NCBI RefSeq assembly: GCF_001651875.1
Contig: NZ_LNQB01000096.1
Location: forward strand, 1 to 64,000
Direction of reading: 5' to 3'
From: Sinorhizobium saheli
GTDB lineage: Bacteria > Pseudomonadota > Alphaproteobacteria > Rhizobiales > Rhizobiaceae
DNA: 64,000 bases
Part shown: positions 1 through 8,803 of the stretch, in pieces
How the letters are laid out: every line of letters begins with the position of its first letter
Position numbering within the stretch: position 1 is the stretch's first letter
Translations under genes and position numbers: made by a program
The notes under the pieces: model-generated
Seen by the model: only the letters and a program-made list of their open reading frames with translations
Database searches by the model: none
What the model was told of the DNA's origin: nothing

Positions 1-397
1 CGCTTTTCTTGCAACACCGTGCCGCAGAAAACCGAAATTATATCGCACTATCAAAGACGTGCGGATAGTTCACGGGCGACGATACTGCAAACTACCTCAG
101 GGCCGCACCGAATGGTCGCGTAGCGCAGCCTCGTGCGACGTCCGCAGGTCAACCGAATTTCGGAGTAATTATTGCGATAATGGCAACTCATTCGCAAGCA
201 ATATTGCAATTTTGCACAAGCGCAAATCACGCTACGTTTCCTTTCAGCAGCCGAGGCAACGAGTGATTGAAAGCATCGGTTTCGACCTACTCAGGGCCTT
301 ATGAGCCGTGTTCCAGGACATGGTGTCCGTCCGACAGGTCCTGCCCAGTTTATAACCCGCCGCATTCGCGGTCCAAACAACCGAAGAGGAAAATCTC
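1..397. other. Leader region without a convincing gene
   Basis: No reading frame here looks like a protein. The segment is comparatively AT-rich around 170-240 and carries a TTGCAATTTTGCA motif at 204-216. Related TGCAATT-type motifs precede the DoxX gene (about 3473-3495) and the DUF1275 gene (about 5669-5690), so this stretch is probably the promoter/operator region of the first operon. Confidence 0.5.
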
Positions 398-1087
398 ATG
401 TCCAAGCTCGAAGTTCTCACTCCCGCCAACAGCCAGCTCATCTTCATTGATCAGCAGCCGCAGATGGCCTTTGGTGTCCAATCGATCGACCGCCAGACGC
501 TGAAGAACAACGTCGTCGGCCTCGCCAAGGCTGCCAAGATCTTCAATATTCCGACCACGATCACTACGGTCGAGACGCAATCCTTCTCTGGCAACACCTA
601 TCCCGAGCTGCTTGCCGTTTACCCGGAGAACGATATTCTCGAGCGCACCTCGATGAACTCCTGGGACGACCAGAATGTCCGTGACGCGCTGGCGAAGAAC
701 GCCGCCGAGGGCCGCAAGAAGATCGTCGTCTCCGGTCTCTGGACCGAGGTCTGCAACACCACCTTCGCACTCTCGGCCCTGCATGATGTTCCAGATTATG
801 AGATCTACATGGTCGCGGATGCTTCCGGCGGCACGTCCTCCGACGCACACAAATACGCGATGGACCGGATGGTTCAGGCAGGCGTGATCCCGGTCACCTG
901 GCAGCAGGTCCTGCTCGAGTGGCAGCGCGACTGGGCTCGCAGGGAGACCTACGATGCTGTCACCACCCTCGTGAAGGAGCATTCCGGCGCATACGGCATG
1001 GGCATCGACTACGCCTACACGATGGTTCACGGCGCAGAGGAACGCGTCAAGCACGGCAAGCGCATCGGACCGAACCCCGCCAAGTAA
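398..1087 (+). CDS. Isochorismatase-family cysteine hydrolase (YcaC-like)
   Basis: A 229-residue cytoplasmic hydrolase of the isochorismatase-like alpha/beta fold, full length for the YcaC group. The catalytic Asp is in FIDQQPQMAFG (about residue 18) and the nucleophilic Cys is in LWTEVCNTTFA (about residue 119). The third triad position appears as Arg in ERTSMNSW, which replaces the classical Lys. The physiological substrate of YcaC-type proteins is mostly unknown, so only the hydrolase class can be given. It starts an apparent transcription unit; a strong hairpin terminator follows at 1099-1136, and the XapX and amidohydrolase genes lie just beyond in the same direction. Confidence 0.85.
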   Translation: MSKLEVLTPANSQLIFIDQQPQMAFGVQSIDRQTLKNNVVGLAKAAKIFNIPTTITTVETQSFSGNTYPELLAVYPENDILERTSMNSWDDQNVRDALAKNAAEGRKKIVVSGLWTEVCNTTFALSALHDVPDYEIYMVADASGGTSSDAHKYAMDRMVQAGVIPVTWQQVLLEWQRDWARRETYDAVTTLVKEHSGAYGMGIDYAYTMVHGAEERVKHGKRIGPNPAK

Positions 1088-1098
1088 GGGGCTTGATC

Positions 1099-1136
1099 AG
1101 GCCGCTCCGATAACCCCGTCGGAGCGGCCTTTCTCT
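1099..1136 (+). terminator. Rho-independent terminator after the hydrolase gene
   Basis: A perfect 12-bp stem (AGGCCGCTCCGA at 1099-1110 pairing with 1119-1130) closes an 8-nt loop and is followed by TTTCT. It lies 12 nt after the stop codon of the isochorismatase-like gene. Confidence 0.8.
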
Positions 1137-1154
1137 GACCGTGGAGGACATCCC

Positions 1155-1421
1155 GTGAAAATCTATCTTCTTTCTCTCGGTGCAGGTCTGCTTGTGGGCA
1201 TCGTCTACAGCCTCCTGAACGTCCGCTCGCCGGCGCCGCCTATCATCGCCCTGCTCGGCCTTTTCGGCATTCTCGTCGGCGAACAGATTTGGAGCAGGGA
1301 GCCAGCAGCCGTCTCATGGCTTCATCAGATCAAGCCGCACATGTTCGGCCACCTGCCTAAAGGCGGCGATCTTATCGACCTCGCCCATCAGGCGGGGGCG
1401 AAAGCGGAGGAGCGGAGCTGA
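1155..1421 (+). CDS. XapX domain protein, small membrane protein
   Basis: An 88-residue protein with two hydrophobic segments (about residues 5-22 and 28-45) and the family pattern SLGAGLLVGIVYSLL followed by RSPAPPIIALLGLFGILVGE. XapX proteins are small inner-membrane proteins of unknown role that commonly sit beside xanthosine/amidohydrolase-type genes. An SD (GGAGG) precedes the start. Its TGA overlaps the ATG of the amidohydrolase (TGATG), so the two are translationally coupled. Confidence 0.85.
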   Translation: MKIYLLSLGAGLLVGIVYSLLNVRSPAPPIIALLGLFGILVGEQIWSREPAAVSWLHQIKPHMFGHLPKGGDLIDLAHQAGAKAEERS

Positions 1422-3403
1422 TGACGACTCGTCGATCCTTTCTTGGGGGCGCGTCGAGTCTGGCGTTCTCGATCCTCTTCTCCCCCGCGAAAGCCGCCGA
1501 TCCCAACCAGACCGGAGTAGACACCATGCATCCCGACCTGATCCTCCACAACGGCCGCGTGACGACCCTCGACCGAACCAATCCGAACGCCACGGCGATC
1601 GCCATCAAGGATGGCCTGTTTCTCGAAGTCGGATCCGACAGCGAGATCATGGCGCTGGCTGGTTCTGGCACTAAGATCGTCGACCTCAGGGGCAAGCGTG
1701 TTCTGCCTGGCTTGATCGACAACCACACCCACGTCGTTCGGGGTGGCCTGAACTACAACATGGAGCTGCGCTGGGATGGCGTTCGGTCGCTCGCCGATGC
1801 GATGGACATGCTGAAGCGCCAGGTGGCGATCACGCCCGCGCCGCAATGGGTGCGCGTCGTCGGCGGCTTCACCGAACACCAGTTCGCGGAAAAGCGCCTC
1901 CCGACAATCGAGGAGATCAACGCTGTCGCGCCCGACACGCCCGTGTTCCTTCTGCACCTTTACGACCGTGCGCTGCTCAACGGCGCCGCTCTCCGCGCAG
2001 TCGGCTACACCCGGGACACCCCGAACCCGCCCGGAGGCGAAATCATGCGCGATGCCAACGGCAACCCGACAGGCATGCTGCTGGCCAAGCCGAATGCGGG
2101 CATTCTCTATTCGACTCTTGCCAAGGGCCCGAAGCTGCCTTTCGACTATCAGGTCAACTCGACCCGCCACTTCATGCGCGAACTGAACCGCCTTGGAGTG
2201 ACAGGCGTGATCGACGCGGGTGGCGGGTTCCAGAACTATCCTGACGACTACGCGGTCATTCAGAAGCTGTCCGACGAGAACCAGATGACGGTGCGGCTGG
2301 CCTACAACCTCTTCACCCAGAAGCCGAAGGAAGAGAAGCAGGACTTCCTGAACTGGACGCAGTCGGTCAAATACAAGCAGGGCAACGACTACTTCCGCCA
2401 TAACGGTGCCGGCGAGATGCTCGTCTTCTCCGCTGCCGATTTCGAGGATTTCCGCCAGCCCCGTCCTGAGATGGCCCCGGAAATGGAAGGCGAGCTGGAA
2501 GAGGTCGTCCGCGTGCTTGCGGAGAACCGCTGGCCCTGGCGTCTGCATGCCACCTACGACGAGACGATCTCCCGTGCGCTCGACGTTTTCGAGAAGGTCA
2601 ACAAGGACATCCCGCTCGAAGGACTGAACTGGTTCTTCGATCATGCGGAAACCATTTCGGATCGCTCGATCGACCGTATAGCCGCACTTGGTGGCGGCAT
2701 CGCCACGCAGCACCGCATGGCTTATCAGGGCGAGTACTTCGTCGAGCGCTACGGCCATGGCGTTGCGGAAGCAACACCACCAATCAGGAAGATGCTCGAA
2801 AAGGGCGTGAATGTCTCGGCCGGCACGGATGCGACCCGCGTTGCCTCCTACAATCCGTGGGTCTCGCTGTCTTGGATGGTGACTGGCAAGACGGTCGGCG
2901 GCATGCAGCTCTATCCCCGCGCCAACTGCCTCGACCGTGAAACCGCGCTTCGCATGTGGACGGAAAAGGTCACGTGGTTCTCCAACGAGGAGGGCAAGAA
3001 GGGCCGCATCGAAAAGGGCCAGTTCGCCGACCTCGTCGTACCGGACAAGGACTTCTTCTCGTGCGCCGAGGACGAGATCTCCTTCCTTACCTCCGAACTG
3101 ACCATGGTCGGCGGCAAGATCGTCTATGGCGCGGGAGACTTCAAGACACTCGACGAGAACGACATCCCGCCCGCGATGCCCGACTGGTCTCCCGTACGCA
3201 AGTTCGGCGGCTACGCGGCCTGGGGCGAACCGGAGGGCGCGGGCGCTCGATCCTTGCGCCGCACCGCCATCTCCACATGCGGATGCGCCAGCGATTGCGG
3301 CGTGCACGGCCACGACCATGCCGGAGCCTGGACATCCAAGCTTCCGATCGCCGACCTCAAGGGGTTCTTTGGCGCACTCGGTTGCTCCTGCTGGGCCGTC
3401 TGA
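1421..3403 (+). CDS. Tat-exported metal-dependent amidohydrolase (YtcJ-like)
   Basis: A 660-residue amidohydrolase. It opens with a twin-arginine signal (TTRRSFLGG, hydrophobic core, AKAAD cleavage region), so it is probably periplasmic. The catalytic domain starts near residue 37; the HxH metal motif is NHTH at about 101-104, and later ligand candidates lie in LHATYDE, FDHAET and SAGTDATR. YtcJ-type proteins hydrolyse C-N bonds in diverse amides, and the substrate here is unknown. The last ~40 residues are an unusual Cys/His-rich tail (TCGCASDCGVHGHDHAG ... GCSCW) outside the barrel that could bind metal. It is coupled to the XapX gene upstream. Confidence 0.85.
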   Translation: MTTRRSFLGGASSLAFSILFSPAKAADPNQTGVDTMHPDLILHNGRVTTLDRTNPNATAIAIKDGLFLEVGSDSEIMALAGSGTKIVDLRGKRVLPGLIDNHTHVVRGGLNYNMELRWDGVRSLADAMDMLKRQVAITPAPQWVRVVGGFTEHQFAEKRLPTIEEINAVAPDTPVFLLHLYDRALLNGAALRAVGYTRDTPNPPGGEIMRDANGNPTGMLLAKPNAGILYSTLAKGPKLPFDYQVNSTRHFMRELNRLGVTGVIDAGGGFQNYPDDYAVIQKLSDENQMTVRLAYNLFTQKPKEEKQDFLNWTQSVKYKQGNDYFRHNGAGEMLVFSAADFEDFRQPRPEMAPEMEGELEEVVRVLAENRWPWRLHATYDETISRALDVFEKVNKDIPLEGLNWFFDHAETISDRSIDRIAALGGGIATQHRMAYQGEYFVERYGHGVAEATPPIRKMLEKGVNVSAGTDATRVASYNPWVSLSWMVTGKTVGGMQLYPRANCLDRETALRMWTEKVTWFSNEEGKKGRIEKGQFADLVVPDKDFFSCAEDEISFLTSELTMVGGKIVYGAGDFKTLDENDIPPAMPDWSPVRKFGGYAAWGEPEGAGARSLRRTAISTCGCASDCGVHGHDHAGAWTSKLPIADLKGFFGALGCSCWAV

Positions 3404-3412
3404 CGAGCCTTA

Positions 3413-3439
3413 GCTCGGGTGGGATCCAGTCACCCGAGC
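3413..3439 (+). terminator. Hairpin after the amidohydrolase gene
   Basis: A perfect 9-bp inverted repeat (GCTCGGGTG at 3413-3421 and CACCCGAGC at 3431-3439) lies 10 nt after the stop codon. No T-run follows, so it may be a weak or Rho-assisted terminator rather than an intrinsic one. Confidence 0.45.
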
Positions 3440-3470
3440 ATCACTTCATAATTGCTCATTTTGCAATTAA

Positions 3471-3496
3471 ATCGAAACTATTGCTGCAATTGTTGG
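3471..3496 (+). promoter_or_regulatory. Shared TGCAATTGT motif, copy upstream of DoxX gene
   Basis: The stretch CGAAACTATTGCTGCAATTG around 3473-3491 closely matches CGAAACAATTGATGCAATTG around 5669-5689 ahead of the DUF1275 gene. Conservation in two otherwise unrelated intergenic regions suggests one regulator acts on both units. It is not matched to a known regulator. Confidence 0.35.
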
Positions 3497-3550
3497 TGCC
3501 GCTGCAACCAGTCAAGATCGCTCCATCAAAAGCAGCCGCTCGCGGCGAAC

Positions 3551-4009
3551 ATGCAGGAGCAGATTGTGACCCACCTATCCCCCGCGACGAACCCGATCCT
3601 AAGCGGCCTGACGCGCATCATGGCCTCTCCGATCACGCGAACCGTTTCACTGCTCGCACTCTGCGCTGCCTACATACAAGGTCCGCTTACCAAGATCTTC
3701 GACTTCAACGGCGCACTGGCTGAGATGGATCATTTCGGTCTTCATCCTACCGCGTTCTTTGCGGTCGCCGTCATCGTGTTCGAGCTGACGGCTTCAGCCA
3801 TGGTGGTATCGGGCTTGTTTCGCTGGATCGGAGCGCTGGCGCTCGCTGGCTTCACGCTCATGGCAACGTTCATCGCCCTCCGTTTCTGGGAGATGGCTCC
3901 CGGCATGGACCGCATGATGGCGACCAACGCCTTCTTTGAACATGTTGGCCTCGCTGGCGCATTCCTGTTCGTCGCCGCATTCGACCTCACCAGGGGAGCA
4001 GGCAAATGA
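3551..4009 (+). CDS. DoxX family membrane protein
   Basis: A 152-residue integral membrane protein with four predicted helices. The DoxX-type features are an N-terminal helix followed by KIFDFNGALAEMD, a second helix after HPTAFFAVAVIVFELTAS, and the terminal segment FFEHVGLAGAFLFVAAFDL. A start at 3551 is preferred over an in-frame ATG at 3452, because the extra 33 residues are Cys-rich and lack family character. DoxX proteins are small quinone-associated or redox membrane proteins of ill-defined role. It ends overlapping the MFS gene by 4 bp (ATGA). Confidence 0.8.
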   Translation: MQEQIVTHLSPATNPILSGLTRIMASPITRTVSLLALCAAYIQGPLTKIFDFNGALAEMDHFGLHPTAFFAVAVIVFELTASAMVVSGLFRWIGALALAGFTLMATFIALRFWEMAPGMDRMMATNAFFEHVGLAGAFLFVAAFDLTRGAGK

Positions 4010-5604
4010 GCGCTGCAAAAGCATCCGGCGGAACATTCGCGCCACTCGCACAGCCTGTGTTTGCGGTTCTCTGGATCGCCACCGTCCTTGGCAATACCGG
4101 AAGCTTCATGCGCGACGTCGCAAGCTCCTGGCTGATGACGGATCTTTCGGCATCGCCGGCCGCGGTCGCCATGGTCCAGGCGGCCGGAACCCTGCCGATC
4201 TTCCTGCTTGCCATTCCTGCGGGCGTTCTCACCGACATCCTTGATCGCCGCAAGTTCCTGATCGCCGTCCAGCTCCTGCTGGCATCCGTCAGCATCTCGC
4301 TTATGGTCCTGTCCGAGACGGGCATGCTGTCGATCAGCGCGCTGATCGGTCTGACATTCCTCGGCGGCATTGGCGCTGCTCTGATGGGACCGACATGGCA
4401 GGCCATTGTTCCCGAACTGGTCAAACGCGAGGATGTCAGGAGCGCCGTGGCGCTGAACTCGCTCGGCATCAACATTGCCCGCTCCATCGGGCCTGCCGCA
4501 GGCGGCCTGCTTCTGGCAGCCTTTGGAGCCGGGATCACCTACGGCGCGGATGTCGCGAGCTACGCCGTGGTGATCGCAGCTCTGGTCTGGTGGCCACGGG
4601 CGAAGAATGCAAACGACGCGCTTCAGGAGAACTTCTTCGGTGCCTTCCGGGCCGGGCTTCGCTACACCCGCTCAAGCACACCGCTCCACGTCGTCCTCCT
4701 GCGCGCCGCGATCTTCTTCGCCTTCGCCAGCGCCGTCTGGGCGCTCCTCCCGCTCGTCGCGCGGCAGTTGCTGGGTGGTGATGCCAGCTTCTACGGCATC
4801 CTGCTCGGTGCAGTCGGTGCAGGCGCGATTGGTGGCGCCTTGGTCATGCCGAAGCTGCGCGAACGGCTGAGTTCCGACGGCCTGCTTCTCGGTGCCGCGC
4901 TGATCACCGCTGCCGTCATGGGTGTCCTGTCACTCGCTCCGCCGAAGATCGTCTCCATCATCGTTCTTCTGTTCCTTGGTGCGGCATGGATCACTGCTCT
5001 GACAACGCTCAACGGCGCGGCCCAGGCTGTTCTTCCGAACTGGGTGCGTGGTCGCGGCCTCGCCGTCTACCTCACCGTCTTCAATGGTGCGATGACTGCC
5101 GGGAGCCTTGGTTGGGGCGCGGTCGGCGAGGCTGTCGGCATCCGATCGACCCTGCTCATCGGAGCCGCCGGACTGCTTGTAGCCGGGTTCATCATGCACC
5201 GCGTGAAGCTTCCTGCAGGCGATGCCGACATGGTGCCGTCCAATCACTGGCCTGAACCGCTTGTTGCGGAACCCGTTGCCCATGACCGTGGTCCGGTTCT
5301 GATCCTGATCGAGTACAAGGTCGAGAAGCAGCACCGCAGCGCATTCCTGCACGCCATCGATCATCTTTCCAACGAACGCCGCCGCGATGGTGCCTATGGC
5401 TGGGGTGTCACCGAGGACTCGGCTGACCCGGAGAAGATCGTCGAATGGTTCATGGTGGAATCCTGGGCTGAACATCTTCGCCAGCACAAGCGGGTCTCCA
5501 ATGCCGACGCCGACCTGCAGGGCAAGGTGCGGGCCTACCATGCCGGTCCCGAGAAACCTGTTGTCCGTCACTTCCTGACGATCAATCGGCCTGGTGCCGC
5601 ATAA
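4006..5604 (+). CDS. MFS exporter with C-terminal ABM-like domain (transmembrane secretion effector type)
   Basis: A 532-residue protein. Residues 1 to about 405 form a 12-helix major facilitator resembling the MFS_3/enterobactin-exporter (EntS) group, with conserved PAGVLTDILDRRKFL between helices 2 and 3. Residues about 420-530 form a soluble ferredoxin-like ABM/monooxygenase-type domain (VLILIEYKVEKQHRSAF ... VRHFLTINRPG), a fusion known in this MFS subgroup. The substrate is unknown. It is translationally coupled to the DoxX gene. Confidence 0.85.
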   Translation: MSAAKASGGTFAPLAQPVFAVLWIATVLGNTGSFMRDVASSWLMTDLSASPAAVAMVQAAGTLPIFLLAIPAGVLTDILDRRKFLIAVQLLLASVSISLMVLSETGMLSISALIGLTFLGGIGAALMGPTWQAIVPELVKREDVRSAVALNSLGINIARSIGPAAGGLLLAAFGAGITYGADVASYAVVIAALVWWPRAKNANDALQENFFGAFRAGLRYTRSSTPLHVVLLRAAIFFAFASAVWALLPLVARQLLGGDASFYGILLGAVGAGAIGGALVMPKLRERLSSDGLLLGAALITAAVMGVLSLAPPKIVSIIVLLFLGAAWITALTTLNGAAQAVLPNWVRGRGLAVYLTVFNGAMTAGSLGWGAVGEAVGIRSTLLIGAAGLLVAGFIMHRVKLPAGDADMVPSNHWPEPLVAEPVAHDRGPVLILIEYKVEKQHRSAFLHAIDHLSNERRRDGAYGWGVTEDSADPEKIVEWFMVESWAEHLRQHKRVSNADADLQGKVRAYHAGPEKPVVRHFLTINRPGAA

Positions 5605-5668
5605 CGAAGACTTGAGCAGGGCGGCGGCTGCGACCGCCCAGCCCATTATGCCGCCACGCGCAATGAAC

Positions 5669-5690
5669 TCGAAACAATTGATGCAATTGT
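5669..5690 (+). promoter_or_regulatory. Shared TGCAATTGT motif, copy upstream of DUF1275 gene
   Basis: CGAAACAATTGATGCAATTG around 5669-5689 is the second copy of the motif seen near 3473-3491 and lies about 80 bp before the next start codon. It contains two CAATTG boxes 9 bp apart, a partly palindromic arrangement expected of a dimeric regulator. Confidence 0.35.
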
Positions 5691-5768
5691 GAAGCCGGCA
5701 TCTGGCGTCAAAGCTGGAGCCACGTCGCGAGCAACGTCGCGGCAAGTAACAGAAATAGAGGTCAAGGA

Positions 5769-6449
5769 ATGAAGCTTCCCTCGCTTCCTACCCTGCTGAG
5801 TTTCAATGGCGGCTACGTCGATACGCTCGGCTTCCTGGCTCTTTCAGGGCTTTTTACCGCGCATGTCACAGGCAACTTCGTGACATTGGGCGCAACGATG
5901 GCGCATGGCCTTGGCGGAGCATTGTCGAAGGTGCTGGTCCTTCCGATGTTCTGCCTGGTCGTCTTCGCGTCCCGGCTGGTGTGCCTGAAACTTCAAAACC
6001 GGAATCGCTCCCCCGTCCGGCCCATGCTGGTCGTAAAATTGATCCTGCTCGCCGCGGCCGCGGTCATTGCCATTATTTATGGTCCATTCCACGGCGACGA
6101 GAATGGCATCACGTTTGCAGTTGCGATGACACTGGTGTCGGCAATGGCCATACAGAACGGCCTTCACCGGTCCCATCTGTCGAAAGCGCCGCCGACCACC
6201 CTGATGACGGGTACGACGACACAGATCATGCTCGATCTTGCCGACATCCTTGCCAACTCGAAGGCCCAGGAAATCACCGTCGCAAAAGCACGGGTGAAAA
6301 AGATGGCCACCGCTGTCCTGACGTTTGCCATTGGATGCGGCGCCGGAGCGGCCGGCTACATGTTCATCCCCGCGGCCGCCTTTAGCCTGCCAGCTATAAT
6401 CGCGGCCCTTGCTCTCTTCGCCAGCACGTCAGGTGCCGAGCCCAATTAA
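5769..6449 (+). CDS. DUF1275 (YoaK-type) membrane protein
   Basis: A 226-residue membrane protein with six predicted helices. It carries family hallmarks: FNGGYVDTLGFLALSGLFTAHVTGNFV at the N terminus (glycine/threonine-rich TGN motif) and AMAIQNGLHR ... TTLMTGTTTQI in the middle. The function of the family is not established; it is often annotated as a transporter. The SD (AGAGGTCAAGGA) lies just upstream. It appears to be an independent unit behind the shared motif. Confidence 0.8.
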   Translation: MKLPSLPTLLSFNGGYVDTLGFLALSGLFTAHVTGNFVTLGATMAHGLGGALSKVLVLPMFCLVVFASRLVCLKLQNRNRSPVRPMLVVKLILLAAAAVIAIIYGPFHGDENGITFAVAMTLVSAMAIQNGLHRSHLSKAPPTTLMTGTTTQIMLDLADILANSKAQEITVAKARVKKMATAVLTFAIGCGAGAAGYMFIPAAAFSLPAIIAALALFASTSGAEPN

Positions 6450-6505
6450 CAGAAACTGGGAGTTAGGGCTTTCCAGTCTTATTACAGAGGATACTGAGAT
6501 GGACA

Positions 6506-6938
6506 TTGGCTCTCGCGCCGGTCCGTCGCCTGCTCTGCGCCGCACCCGCCTACATCGCCCGGCACGGCGCACCCAGAGAGATCGGCGACCTCGCGCACCA
6601 CATCTGCCTGCCGGCCCACAACAATGAGAGTTGGAAACTGGAAGGCCCGGGCGGTTCCCTCGTCTATCGTCCGGAGGGACCGCTCGTCACCAATTCGTCG
6701 GAGATCATCCGCGCCGCGGTGATCGCCGGAGCGGGCATTGCGCCCCCGCTCAACCTGGGACGTCAGCGCGGAACTGCGTGACGGGCGCCTAATCCAAGTG
6801 CTGCCGGAGTGGGAGGGATCCCGCCAGCTGACGCTTTCGGCCGTCTACCCGAGCAGGCAGTTCCTTTCAGCGAAGGTGCGGCTCTTCGTCGATTATCTCG
6901 CCGCCCTCTACGGCGCCGTCCCCAGTTGGGAGCAGTAA
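6506..6938 (+). pseudogene. Frameshifted C-terminal fragment of a LysR-type regulator
   Basis: Two overlapping frames together give the LysR substrate-binding domain. The first (6506 to about 6738) contains LALAPVRRLLCAAPAYIARHG and LVTNSSEIIRAAVIAGAGIA. The second continues with RSTWDVSAELRDGRLIQVLP and LSAVYPSRQFLSAKVRLFVDYLA. The join near 6735-6745 needs a one-base shift. The DNA-binding half is absent, so this is a decayed remnant. It may be what is left of the regulator of the preceding cluster, but that is inference. Confidence 0.75.
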
Positions 6939-7063
6939 CCCACTCCGCGAGAGAGGTTTCTCACGCTCCGTCCATGCACCCCCTGATATGGTCTCCTTTG
7001 CGGCAGACCTAACAAAGGACGCGTCCGATCAAAGTGCAACTATCGAGCTCGGCTCGCAGATAG

Positions 7064-7864
7064 TCATTCTGCAGCTTCGACGAAGCGGTGGCGTTCGTAG
7101 AGGAACTTCAGCACCGCTTCGCGACATTTCAGGTAGGTTCGATCGGAGGCGAGCTCAATGCGCCGGCGCGGACGGGCGAGCGGCACATCGAGGATTTCGC
7201 CAATTCGTGCAGAGGGTCCATTGGTCATCATCACGATGCGGTCGGATAGCAGGACCGCTTCGTCGACGTCATGTGTGATCATCAGGACGGTATTGCTGAG
7301 GGTCGCGTGGATCTGCATGACCTGGTCCTGTAGATGCGCGCGGGTTAGTGCGTCGAGCGCCCCGAAGGGTTCGTCGAGCAGCAGCACCTTCGGTTCCATG
7401 GCAAGCGCCCGGGCGATGCCGACGCGCTGCTTCATGCCGCCGGAGATTTCCGAAGGGCGCTTGTCAGCTGCATGCGCCATCTGCACCAGCTCCAGGTTGG
7501 ATATGGTCCACTCATGGCGTTCTTGCTTGCTGCGGGTCTTAGAGAACACCTTATCGACAGCGAGCCGGACATTTTCATAGACCGTCAGCCATGGCAGCAG
7601 CGAGTGGTTCTGAAAGACGACGGCGCGGTCCGGTGCGGGTTCGTCGACCATCTTGCCGTCGAGGAGTACGACGCCGCTCGTCGCCTGCGTCAGCCCACCG
7701 ATGATGTTAAGCAGGGTCGACTTGCCGCAACCGGAATGGCCGATGATCGAGATGAATTCGCCCTTATCGACGGACAACGAGACTTGCTTCAGTACCTCGG
7801 TGCGCGTTCCGCCGCGTTCGAAGGTCTTGTCAATGAGTTCAAGTGAGAGATAGCTCTTGGGCAT
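7064..7864 (-). CDS. nrtC: Nitrate ABC transporter, ATP-binding protein
   Basis: A 266-residue ATPase of the nitrate/sulfonate/taurine importer class. Visible motifs are Walker A GHSGCGKST, the Q-loop region VVFQNHSLLPWLTVYENV, signature EISGGMKQRVGIARAL, and Walker B LLLDEPFGALDA. The NHSLLPWLTVYENV pattern is typical of NrtC/NrtD. Unlike cyanobacterial NrtC it has no C-terminal substrate-binding domain. It is last in the nrtA-nrtB-nrtC order, 16 bp after nrtB. No nitrate or nitrite reductase gene follows; the LysR fragment lies beyond its stop in convergent orientation. Confidence 0.85.
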   Translation of the reverse strand: MPKSYLSLELIDKTFERGGTRTEVLKQVSLSVDKGEFISIIGHSGCGKSTLLNIIGGLTQATSGVVLLDGKMVDEPAPDRAVVFQNHSLLPWLTVYENVRLAVDKVFSKTRSKQERHEWTISNLELVQMAHAADKRPSEISGGMKQRVGIARALAMEPKVLLLDEPFGALDALTRAHLQDQVMQIHATLSNTVLMITHDVDEAVLLSDRIVMMTNGPSARIGEILDVPLARPRRRIELASDRTYLKCREAVLKFLYERHRFVEAAE

Positions 7865-7880
7865 GAAAGCCTCCTTTTCT

Positions 7881-8774
7881 TCAGGCGTTTGCCGTGCCGC
7901 GCGTAACTGCGCGACCGATCAGCGCGATGATGCGATCGAGGAGGAAACCCACAATGCCGACATAGATCAGCGCCACGATGATGTCGCTGATCAACGACGA
8001 GTTCCAGGCGTCCCAGATGAAGAAGCCGATGCCGACACCGCCGATCAGCATCTCGGCGGCGACGATCGCGAGCCAGGAGAGCCCGATACCGATCCGCAGG
8101 CCCGTGAAGATGTAAGGGGCGGCCGCCGGCAGCATGATCTTATGGAAATATTCGAATCCGTTCAGTCGAAGCACCTTGGCGACGTTCCGGTAATCCTGCG
8201 GAATGTTGCGAATACCGACCGCGGTGTTGATGATGATCGGCCAGATCGCAGTGATGAAGATGACGAAAATCGCCGAGGGATTGCCGTCCTGGAAGGCGGC
8301 GAGCGAAAGCGGTAGCCAGGCGAGCGGCGGCACGGTGCGCAGCACCTGAAAGATCGGGTCGAGGCCGCGCATGGCCAGTGCGCTCTGGCCGACCAGCGTG
8401 CCGAGTGCTACGCCGACGGCAGCTGCCATCGTGTAGCCGAGCGCGACGCGCTGCAGGCTGGCGAAGATGTGCCAGAACAGGCCCTGATCCACGCCTTGGC
8501 CGGTGTAGAAGGGATGCACGATTAGCTCCCAACTCTCTTCAAGGACGCGCGACGGAGCCGGTAGGCTCGACTCGGGCGACGAGCAGATAAGCTGCCACGC
8601 GAGGATGAAGAGCGTCAGCGTGACGAAAAGCGGCAACAGATTCGTGACGGTCTGCGCGGCAAGGCGCCCCAGGCGACTGTCGGTGCCGGGGCGGCCCGGG
8701 TGCCCGAGAGCGATGACCTGAGCGGGAGGCTGCGGCGCCGCCTGCGGTTTGAGTTTGAGATTGGTGACGGACAT
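7881..8774 (-). CDS. nrtB: Nitrate ABC transporter, permease
   Basis: A 297-residue inner-membrane permease of the BPD_transp_1 type. The EAA-like loop is visible as YRNVAKVLRLNGFEYFHKIMLPAAAPYIF, with predicted helices on both sides. The start was placed at 8774 because AGGAGG sits 7-8 nt before that ATG; a longer open frame upstream overlaps nrtA and is spurious. It forms the channel for the NrtA-bound anion with NrtC. Confidence 0.85.
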   Translation of the reverse strand: MSVTNLKLKPQAAPQPPAQVIALGHPGRPGTDSRLGRLAAQTVTNLLPLFVTLTLFILAWQLICSSPESSLPAPSRVLEESWELIVHPFYTGQGVDQGLFWHIFASLQRVALGYTMAAAVGVALGTLVGQSALAMRGLDPIFQVLRTVPPLAWLPLSLAAFQDGNPSAIFVIFITAIWPIIINTAVGIRNIPQDYRNVAKVLRLNGFEYFHKIMLPAAAPYIFTGLRIGIGLSWLAIVAAEMLIGGVGIGFFIWDAWNSSLISDIIVALIYVGIVGFLLDRIIALIGRAVTRGTANA

Positions 8775-8803
8775 GCCGTTCCTCCTAGGATTCGGGTCGA
8801 ACG

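Noticed and set aside
1388-3319. Long open frame (643 codons) on the minus strand opposite the amidohydrolase
   Set aside because: Arg/His/Asp-rich translation without any family feature; it is an antisense shadow of the high-GC amidohydrolase gene.
5619-5639. Hairpin GGGCGG/CCGCCC after the MFS gene as a terminator
   Set aside because: Short stem with a large loop and no T-run; common by chance in such GC-rich sequence.
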